DNA of 64,000 nucleotides from Apiosordaria backusii. Lineage: Eukaryota > Ascomycota > Sordariomycetes > Sordariales > Lasiosphaeriaceae. Shown in pieces: positions 55,140-64,000 of the stretch. The notes under the pieces were generated by a model. The model saw only the letters and a list, made by a program, of their open reading frames with translations. It did not search any database and had not been told where the DNA came from. Within the stretch, counting starts at the first letter, position 1. The number at the start of each line of letters is the position of its first letter. The DNA lies in the NCBI GenBank assembly GCA_030549205.1, contig JAUKTV010000008.1, positions 1,240,001-1,304,000 on the forward strand, given 5' to 3'. The position numbers and the translations under genes were made by a program.

Positions 55140-58100
55140 CTTGGAGAGGTGTCGTCAGGATGCGCGCAAGTGCTCGGGGTGCAAAAGGTAGATCGCAAGC
55201 TTGTAGCGACTCCGGTGGAGATAAATGCTAGGGGCTGTAATGCTGTGTTGTGGTAACGAGTGTACAGGTGTCGGTCGTGGCGGGGTGTACCATCGAGCGC
55301 AATGCAGAGCAGAATGACGTGCAGCGGCCTAGGGTGTCGTGGCCTGCAGCTAGAGGATTTATTGTTTACAAGTCGCTATTGTACCTGGTGAGAATAGTGG
55401 CAGCGGCGCATCGCAAAAGAAAAAGATAACGGGCGTGGTGAAGACGAAGAATAGGCAACTGGAGCGATCTCGTGTGGAGTTGGGAGATACGGTCGATCAG
55501 CTCTCGTCAGTCGCGGGGCGTCAGGGAAGAAGAAGAGGAGAACAAAATGTCGAACGAAACGGCAAAGTGCGAAATGCTTGCGTCTTGTTTCCAGGAATTG
55601 CCTGCAGAAAGCTGCACATCTGAATCCTGGTTCGTGCTCCCTTGGTTGTCTGGGCAACGTCTGCCTCTTTCCGTGTGTTTGGTTGGGTGGAGTTTCAGCC
55701 TTTTCAGGAGGCCCCGCCTGAACTTCCTTGTTCCTGACGAGCACCTCGATTTTACCCCGCACCCAAGGCCCATCGAGTCTTGATTCCGCCATTTTGGCCA
55801 TGTCCCAAGAGCAAATCCGGGGGATCTGAACATGGGTAAGGCTTCTAAAAGTGTTTGTTGGCTTTCTAGATCCAACATTTCCTTGGATCAGTTAAACTAG
55901 AGGCTGGTGGGCAGTGGAGTCCAACGTCCCCCTAAGCGCCCTCGAGGGGTGTCAGCAGAGCTTCTATCTGCAGCTTCTCGGCTTATTCCCGACAGCTTCT
56001 CGGTCAAAACATTCGAAATGCATCTCGTTCCGAGGATTCAAAGGGAGCGATGAGCACAGCCATGCGATGCGAGTGGCTGAGGACTTGCTCGTTTTCACCA
56101 CTTTGACGCCATCGCGCTAGCAGTAGTGGGCATTGTTGTTGTTGGTCTCTACGAGATGCAAGGGCGTTTAAAGGCAAAGAGGTCACGATCACCGCAACAA
56201 CAGGCGGCCTTCCTTTTCCCCTTGCATCCCCGTATGTGGATATCCACCGTCCAAGACCATAACATCTCGGCCGGCTGCTTTTGGGAACCCAGTTGATCTC
56301 GAAAAAGATGAGTTCCCGGTCAAGCGAACATGACCAACCTGGAAAGCAAACAGAGTATTGAGAAATCTTCTCAAGGTTCGTCCATGTCATGAGAAATCAA
56401 CACCAAGAACACCAATCTCGGTCTTCTCTCTATTCCGGCCGTCGTCACAGCGTACGGAGACGGCAGCCGGAGGAGATGATTTCCGTGTCCTCCCGTTGCC
56501 AAAGGATCGGGTCGTCAATCGTGGGAAATCACCAACGAGGCTTCAGATGGACGACTTGTAGACGTCGCAATGGAATCTTTCTGGATGCAATGCGTTCAGG
56601 GTCAACGGCCGCATCAGGTTCCGTCGACAGAACTCGTTTCTATTGGGGCTGTTGAAGCGGTGGCAGTTGGCTAAATTGCTCGACACAAACTGGCCGGTAT
56701 GGTCCAGAGCAACGCCGTTTCTGGGACAAACCTCACGGCATCAATCGCACAGACCTCATCGATGTTCCTGGGGATGGAAGAATATGCCCGTATCTGCAAT
56801 AGGGGTCTTTTCTCCGTCGATGCAGTTCTCGGCGCCTCTTCGCGACGCGGAAGCTGTGCAACCTTGGAGTCTTATTCCATTCAATTTTCCAAAGCATGAT
56901 AGGTGGCAATTGTTTGCTACGTCCATTGCCTTCATCCTAACTCGTCCTCCCTTTTCTGGATGCGACCAACTTTGTCGGCAGTTCTCCCCGCACAAGAGAT
57001 CTCGGTCAATGCCATGCGGTCTGTGCGGCGATAGGACCTCCCTTTGGACCCTTCATCGTTTACATACGACCCTTTATGAGCTTTCCAGGCAGATTTTGAG
57101 AAACTCTCCAGATAAACGGGGACAGTGGTAGAAGAAGAAGCTCCACGTGAAGAAAGGCAGCTGCGAGCCAACCAGATCGTGTGCCTCCCCACCCTCGCTC
57201 TTTCCTCTGCCCCTGAAAAGCACTCTCAAGCCTCCATCCCTCTTGCCATATCTGGATTCTACAGATTATAGATGGATTGTGATTGGTCAAACCGTGAATA
57301 TCCTGTCTTAGCCATCGAGCCGCAATTCTTCAAGTCTTTGACGAGTTTGAGAAGAACCCGCCTCTATCAACTTTATCTGTCATCGCCATTTTCATCGTCG
57401 AGTACCGAGACAGGTCCTAGCAACTGCCGACTTCCCCAGATTTTGTGCCGATCATTGTCACTTTGCTCGCCAGAGTAATCTTCGTTGTTCTCTTGCCTCG
57501 CATGACAGCCCGGTCCCTGCTGAGAATCACCGACTGAACTTCTACCGCTGTTTGATCAGCCACCACCGCAATCAGACGACGTAATGTGACCCCATCTCTT
57601 CCGTTGCATAGCGCAGCGGAGGCATTCGGGCGATCTGGAATCTTGGATCTCGTTCTTTGCTCTTTCTCTTTCAGTCAACCTTGCCATCTCGTCAATCTAG
57701 GTCCTATGCTCAGGGTCTTCTCTGTTGCGATGAGGGTCGGTCTTGGCCATATTTATCCGAGCCGCTGGTGTGGCCAAAGACACCCCCGTATTCTACGGAC
57801 AAAGGCTCGAGGGTAGAAGTGAATGTTTTAGCTGCTTTCTACCGAGAAATATGCCCAGTGGCTGGTACGCTCCTGATCAGTATGGTGTCGCCAGAAAGCA
57901 GCTAACACTACATCTACCACCACAATGCTCGATGCTGACATTGAAGACCGCGAAACCTTCAGACTCATGATCTCATATCTCTTCTTTTGTCATGCTACCG
58001 CTGAGGCAATCGTGTCCATTGTTGCCACCCAGCTCGAAACAGATGGGTTCAGCCCGTGGCTTTCAACTATGCCGGCCGTTAACCGGTGCTCTCACCACTT

Positions 58101-58558
58101 CACCTTCTCTCGGCGAGATCTACTGCAGTCCATCTTGATACACCAGACAGTTTAGCCGGCCGGGAGCCTGCATGTGAGTCGCACCAAGAGACGAGACGAG
58201 ACGACTCTCAGATCGACGTGCAGCATCTTGTCTTCTCGTCGAGGACTCCCATCCGGCCTCAACCGACGCCAGAGCCATCCCAGAGAAGCTGGACACGGCA
58301 CGGTGTTGCCCGGAAGGCACTCATCATGTGTTTCCTTGACGTCGTCGAAATCCCGTCTCTGCTCAGTCTGGGAAGTCGACGCCCTATAACTTGTGGCATA
58401 ACCCACCCTTCTTGATATCTTAAGTTCTATTTTTCTTTGATCGAGTATCTCGCAGTGTCTCTCCTTGGCTATCCTGCTCTCTTCCTGCTAATGGAGATGC
58501 AACTGACATTCTATATCCCATTGCTTGTAATGAGATAGCATCCACACCGCCTTGCGTC
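55140..58558. other. Divergent intergenic region between ASE1 and the rhodopsin-domain gene
   Basis: This 3.4 kb has no supported gene. The most protein-like short frame is at 57925-58155 (+), 76 codons; its beginning (about 30 codons) looks plausible but the rest does not, and no family is recognised. An imperfect CAGCTTCTCGG repeat occurs near 55970-56010. Confidence 0.5.
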
Positions 58559-60206
58559 ATGGACGCCTCTTCGCTTCTTGCGCTGCCGACTTCTCCGGCA
58601 CCGTCTTCACTCCAGATCTTTGCGCTTTTTATCAACTTCTTCTTTCCAGTCTTGGCTTTTATAGTCGTCTCTGTCAGAGTGGCGGGCAGAGTGGCTAGCA
58701 GCCAGTTTGCTATTGACGATTGGCTAGTATGCATTGCCATGCTGATGTCGGTTGCGGAAACGGTCATCAGCTTCTTCTGTATGTTGTCCCTGTTGCTTTT
58801 GGCCCCGAGGAATCTTTGCTTACTTCCTGATTGTCTAGTTATCAAGACAAATTTCATCGGCATCCCCCTCAGCCAAGTCCCACCTCACGACCCTACCCAG
58901 GGTCTTATCTGGGCCTATGCGGTTCAAATATTGTACAATCCCATTCTCGCTCTCGTCAAATCATCCGCCTTGATCTTTCTCTCTCGATTATTCGGCCAAA
59001 AAGATGGCGTCAGACGCTTCCTTCTCTGGCTTAATATTGCCAACATCTCACAGATGGTGGCTGTCTTCTTTGCCATCACATTTCAATGCCTACCCATCGC
59101 CTTCAATTGGGATCCTACTATTCGTGATGGTCGTTGTGTAGACCGCCGTATTTTATACACTTGCACGGCCGTGATCAACATTGTAACCGACCTGTTGATC
59201 TTGGGGACGCCAATTTGGATCTTCACCAAGCTCAAAATACCAAGACGGACAAAGATAGCCTTGCTATGTGTGTTTTTGCTTGGGTTTCTGTATGTTAGCA
59301 CCTCTTCCCCCATCTCTCATCATCTGCTAACTGCGGTTATCGAAATTCAGAGTAACAATCACCTCCATCGTTCGGCTCGTCCTCCTTGTCCAAGGTCTCT
59401 TCAACCTCACCGCTCTATCCGACCCAACCTCCAACATCGGCTTTGTCACCTCCGCCATCGAGACCAACCTCGCTCTCATCACCGCCTCCGCCCCAGCATT
59501 ACGACCAATCTTCCGTAGAAGGGAACGTCGTGGGTGGTTAGGTCGATCCTCTGTCGCCCCTCCCACACGCAACGGAGGTCCGCCGCCCGACCTCGAGTCT
59601 GGTCAAAAATCCCTCGGCTGGGAAGACGCCAACAGATCATCATCGTCCCCAGCCCGGAGCGCAAGAGCTAAATTCGGGCGAGGCGGTAGCAAAGTCGGCA
59701 GAGGCGGCCGAAACAAAACCGCCTCTAGAAGAGGTGGAAGAGGAGGGAAACTACGGCCTATCATTACCAGAGTCATGACGACTGAGCAGCCACAAGAGCT
59801 GAGGAGCTCGAGCCCGAGGGAGAGTGAAGAGCAGACGATGACGAATAATGGGATTATGAGGGTTAGTGATATCCAGAGGGAGATTAATGAGATTGCGAAG
59901 GATATTGATATTGGGTTGGCACGCACAACAACGAGGGATTCAGGCGAGACTATTACCGTCGGCGTTGAGGAGGAGCCCAGAGGGAGGACGAGAGAGAGGT
60001 ACTACAGTGAGAGTATCTATCCGGAGTATGTCCCTGACTTGCCGCTGCCGGAGCCACAGGACAAACAGCTGGACTTGAGGGTGAGGGATGAGGAGAGGAA
60101 GTATAATGAGGATCGGGTGTCGAGGAGGTATGGGGTTGTTACGCCTCGGTTGGGGATGACGCCTACGACGAGCAGGGGGTGGGAGGAGAGTGGGAGGCCT
60201 TTCTGA
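58559..60206 (+). CDS. Seven-helix fungal rhodopsin/SAT4-domain membrane protein
   Basis: Integral membrane protein of the large fungal rhodopsin (SAT4-like) family; function is mostly unknown, and some members are linked to sensing or secondary metabolism. Exons are 58559-58778, 58839-59289 and 59351-60206; about 508 residues. The introns (60 and 61 bp) have GTATGT donors. Intron 1 is a multiple of three without a stop, so the unspliced frame is also open. Family features: an N-terminal LFINFFFPVLAFIVVSVRVAGR helix, the FAIDDWLV motif after it, YAVQILYNPILALVKSSALIF, the cysteine-containing GRCVDRRILYTCTAVINIVTD segment, LILGTPIWIFTKLKIPRRTK, and a last helix ending in IETNLALITASAPALRPIFRR. 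The C-terminal 190 residues are a soluble, basic then acidic, disordered tail. No lysine or motif suggesting retinal binding was identified. Confidence 0.9.
58779..58838 (+). other. In-frame 60-bp intron in the rhodopsin-domain gene
   Basis: GTATGT donor, CTGATT branch-like site and TTGTCTAG acceptor. Because its length is a multiple of three and it contains no stop, keeping it would insert 20 hydrophobic, leucine-rich residues after helix 2. Confidence 0.75.
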
Positions 60207-63200
60207 GTGCTTTTAAGCGGGTGTTGATCACCTGCCTAGGGATTCTATTTCTCTTTATTTGTCTGTATTGTCTGTTGTGCTGTTAAGGGGCAATGGTTGC
60301 AGGGCGTTTGGCGCTTTTGGCATGGTTGGTTGGCTGGTTGGCTTATGATTCGATGAATCGGTTCACAGGTTGGGATAAAAGGACTGCAAAATACCACTTT
60401 CTTTTGTTTATTTTCTCGCCTTATTTAGCGTGTAAATAGGTTCATTTGGGTATGTAGTGTGTATTATACGATGATGATTTACTATCACAAATAGCTTTGT
60501 TCTAGTTCATGACGATTGCTAGGGTAGTTACTATCTGCTAGCTTATGTCCTCAAAACGCAGTCCTTTCTGGTTGAGGTCTGAGCAAGAACTCTGGCTGGG
60601 TGCCAAGCAGGGCTTCAAACACCAAAGAAAATAACAGACTCTCGTTTCAAAGCCATTTTTTCTCGAAGGATCATTCCTTGTGCCGTAGTTTATGCAAAAG
60701 ATTGGTGCTTTTATGCGTCCCGCTTTGGGAGAGGGATAAGGGTCTGACGCTTTTTGGCGATGAAACACGGGAGTTTCCTGAGGCCGGATCATCCGCTCTC
60801 ACCCATCCGCTCACCGTTGCGGGGCAGGACGTTTTCTGCTACAAGGGATAATAGTGTGAAGTTAAGAGTCACAGTCTACATTAGGCTTGATGAATCCACG
60901 ATGTGTGGTTCTGTTGCTTGTTCTCCTCTCTTAGTCGTCGTGTTGGACTCGGAACTGGCAATGTCGGAGGTTAAAGCTTGTTGAGGGCTGTTGTGGTCAG
61001 CCCAAGGGATGTTGAAATGTGTGTGAAGGCGATCAACCAGCCCTCGGCAATGTTCTTGCTTGCAAAGTGTGTTAAACTGAGGCCGGCTTGTCGAAAAAAA
61101 CTCTCCTCCTTGGCTATACTCTGTTAAGCTTACCTGAACAGAAGGTGACTCTGTTTCTTTTGAGTCTTACCCTGACTTGAACCGCTCAAAGAGGAAAGTT
61201 ACGCCGCCCTACTCTCAGGTATTTTGTTTAGACTTGAGCAACTGTCGGCTTCTTGAAGCCTTGCAACAACCTCGGCCATCAGGGTTCACCTCACCACCTC
61301 ACACCTAGGTACCTTACCTTTCGAGATCTCACCCTTCTTCACCAAGTTCAAACCCCCTACCTGCATACCGCAACATGCAACGAGAATTCCCAGCCTTACT
61401 ACCCCCGCTCTTGGCTGCCTGATCATTTGGTCTTAGTACATACTGCCGAAACAACAACTCACTCACACCTTCCTACAAAACCCACCCCTTGCTGGGTATA
61501 TTCGTCCGATGTTTTTTCATGATACCTTACTATTTGCCCACATCTATACCCAACATCCCTCCAGAGAGGGCAGTCTAACAGCAGTTTTCGTTATCAAGCG
61601 GGTATAAACGGGGGCTGGCTGGGCTCGGTGAACAAAAGCAGAAGGACAATAAACCCTTCAAAGATGCCCACAAAAGTTGTGGGCTTGGGGTCCTTGACGA
61701 GAAGAAAAAAGAGAAGAGGAAAAGTGGAGATACATAGAAGTGGAAGGTTCGTAGAAGCTCGGAGGGGAAGGAAGGAATGGAAGGAATGGAAGGAAGAAAA
61801 AATGCGTGTGTGGAGCCTACACCACCTTCAAGTTTTTGACTGTGCTATGCAAGAGGGCATCCTCTTTATTTTTTGAAACACGGCAATCATGTGTGTGGGG
61901 GAGGGGAAGCTTGGAGGTATCGTGTGTTTTTTTCTTCGTTCTCCGCGGCTACTTTGCTTTTGCAGCCCAACGTACGTCTTTTGCCCTAGCGTCAGGCATT
62001 GGGTGGCATGTCGGCGGGTGACGGGAACGGACGCTTCTTGCGTTGCTGTGGGTATTTTGCTACTGCAGTACTGCGTAAGAGAGGTTCGGCAGGCTCGTGG
62101 GATGGGGGGAAAGAGGAGGGCATTAGCGGGATGTCCAAATTAGGTTTCTGCGGAGGGCTCGTGGGCAGAAAGCCAACTCTTGGAGGAAGCCCCTCATTGA
62201 GCTTGTCACGTTGTGTGTGTTCTTGGGGTTGAGTTTGGGAGTGGAGGGGGTTGGGTGGTTATATGGATGTGCCTGATGGGATTGATGGATGTGTTGTCTC
62301 GTTGAGAACTGCTGTCATAGGAGGCGGCCACCTTGGTTGGAGTCACCTGATAGATAGTATCAGCGGGTGAAGTCCCTGAGGCTTCCTCAATGATAGGTGA
62401 TTGCTGATATCACAAGCCAAAAGAGCCAAGAAGAGGGAAAAAGTCACGCACGCACACATCAACCCTGATCGAATCGATCATGGTGCGCTATCGTGGGCGG
62501 GCTGATGCACCCCGCATTCAGGCCCCACGCTTGTCCTGTGGCCTCTTCCGAATTAATGACAAGCCTTTAGCTCTTGATAAGGTGTGGTATCATTGTCAAG
62601 ATGCTGTCTTGACTGATCGAAGTGCATATGTCGGATATGGGCGATGACGGCACTTAATTCCGCCCGGGTTGGTTCTATCGCCGACAAACCGTGATATCCT
62701 AGAACCATCGTAGTCTCAAACATGCGCCGAGGATGCCGAAAACACCGCAGAATTGATGGGGAATCCAATTCCTTTGAGATCTAGAATGTGGAGTCTCGGC
62801 GTTCGAACGTTCTTCGAGAAGGTTTCAAGAGCTGCCGAGGCATCTGGGGCACCCCTGGCAGCTTCCTTAAGGACGACTCCGTTGTGACATCGTCTTCATT
62901 TGCCGTGAGTAAGGAGATGCTGTTTTTATGAGAATTAGTGTACAGACTTCAAACCGCCCAAAACAGGCTGGAGATTTAAACGAGTGTACATGCAGTTGCT
63001 GAGGAGTCACGAACGATAATCATGTGTTGCCCAGTGATTAAGCATGCCAAGATAGGAAGGACAACAACTAGAGAGGCTGATCGCCTTGGCAGACGTGGGA
63101 GCCCACTGTACTACACACCATGCCGGCGTAAGCGTAAACTTTGATCGATATCTATCCCGTATTGTTGTCTATTTGGTGCATGCTGGTGCCGTTGTATGCA

Positions 63201-64000
63201 CATCAAGACGACGTTCCACGAAGGCCGTCCGGCAAGGTTCGAGATCCGACCAGTGTTATTATCGCCACCTGACAAGGAATAGCCCACCTCAGCTATTCTC
63301 CGAAGGTCAGACTATCGAGACCCTTATCTTTGATGTCTCACTGCCTGCCGTGGCACGGAGCATAGGGGTCGGACACAAGCCATCACGATGCGGTGAGACT
63401 AGGCCCTTATCAATGACATGTAGCCGATAAATATATGTATAATCAATGCCCTGCTCTTCTACCGTCCGCTGTTGTTTGTTGGAAGAAAAGTTGTACGGAA
63501 CCCCCACATCCGTGGACCATGGGACGTGGACTTGCCAGCCAACCTGAAAAGTCGGGATCCTGTCTGTCGCTTCTCGTTGGGCGTCGGTGAGTGTGCCTGT
63601 CTGACCACAGCTGGCTCGTGTGCTTCACTGCGCCCACTACGCCGACACCCTTGAGTGTGAGTGATGTTGGGGTTGCCCAGCGATCTCCATCAAAAAAGTG
63701 CGGGTGTGACCACCTCCGTGTCTTGGGCGTTGTGTGGGCAGCAAAACGGTCCCTTATCAGGACTCCACCACGCTACCACCAGCCATCTGACAACGGCCAT
63801 GCTAATCAGCTTGATAGTATATAGCAAGTCACAGCCCACCGCGCGCTTCCATCTCTGGCTGCTTTTTGAGTTTGGTTTATTACCTAGAGACAGAAAACAT
63901 ATCTCGCTCAACCTACGGTTTCGAACAGCTCATCTCCTTGTACAAAACGCAGCCTATCCATTTTCGGCAATTAGACTCAGGGACCCGTTCGATTCCCCAG
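60207..64000. other. Intergenic region to the end of the window
   Basis: This 3.8 kb has no supported gene. A minus-strand frame at 62553-62768 (71 codons) and a plus-strand one at 63086-63430 (114 codons) are open but have no recognisable features. A purine-rich stretch lies at 61680-61800. The GTTCGATTCC at the very end does not fold as a tRNA T arm. Confidence 0.5.

Noticed and set aside
63960..64000. GTTCGATTCC at the window end as a tRNA T arm
   Set aside because: The 5-base stem on either side of the loop does not pair (C against C next to the loop), and no A box or anticodon arm precedes it.

Overview
The window is chromosomal DNA of a filamentous ascomycete. The 13 genes with clear coding capacity are eukaryotic housekeeping or regulatory genes. 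Their introns are mostly 49-84 bp (two are 169 and 267 bp), with GTANGT-type donors and CTAAC/CTGAC-like branch sites. Intergenic DNA is rich in poly-A/T, (CATC)n, (CCTT)n and TACCTAGGTA-type simple repeats. Protein content and style suggest a Sordariomycete, most likely Sordariales, but no marker gene settles the species. I saw no rRNA, CRISPR array, intact transposon or convincing tRNA gene.

Layout. 0.8-3.9 kb: VPS18/PEP3 (+), with two apparent one-base frame breaks in G runs. 4.35-5.07 kb: V-ATPase proteolipid c' (VMA11, -). 7.7-9.2 kb: GPI-anchored, yapsin-like aspartic protease (+). 9.55-10.55 kb: an unusual array of four diverged repeat units, each with a TATA-like box, an internal GGTTCGA (B-box-like) motif and a T run on the minus strand. 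11.2-12.7 kb: GLE2/RAE1 mRNA export factor (+). 15.6-18.6 kb: Pumilio-family RNA-binding protein (-). 18.6-24.5 kb: nearly gene-free, with one possible broken coding fragment at 23.5-24.0 kb. 24.5-25.1 kb: small single-pass membrane protein with two LPxY motifs (+). 26.4-29.7 kb: GPI13/PIG-O ethanolamine-phosphate transferase (+). 30.95-33.4 kb: cobalamin-independent methionine synthase MET6 (-). 35.2-39.6 kb: PAN1 endocytic scaffold (+), again with one apparent frame break in a C run. 44.6-46.9 kb: forkhead transcription factor of the HCM1/Sep1 type (+). 49.0-51.5 kb: IRS4-like EH-domain protein (-). 52.7-55.1 kb: ASE1/PRC1 spindle-midzone protein (-). 58.6-60.2 kb: fungal seven-helix rhodopsin/SAT4-domain protein (+). 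The rest is intergenic.

The genes form no cluster or operon. Loose themes are endomembrane traffic and acidification (VPS18, VMA11, PAN1, IRS4), GPI-anchor synthesis plus a GPI-anchored protease (GPI13, yapsin), RNA fate (GLE2, PUF) and cell division (forkhead, ASE1). The two most unusual observations are the possible Pol III-type repeat array and the abrupt C-to-G switching of wobble bases toward the 3' ends of several genes. The three housekeeping frame breaks all go the same way (one base short in a G or C run), which points first to homopolymer undercalls in the assembly.
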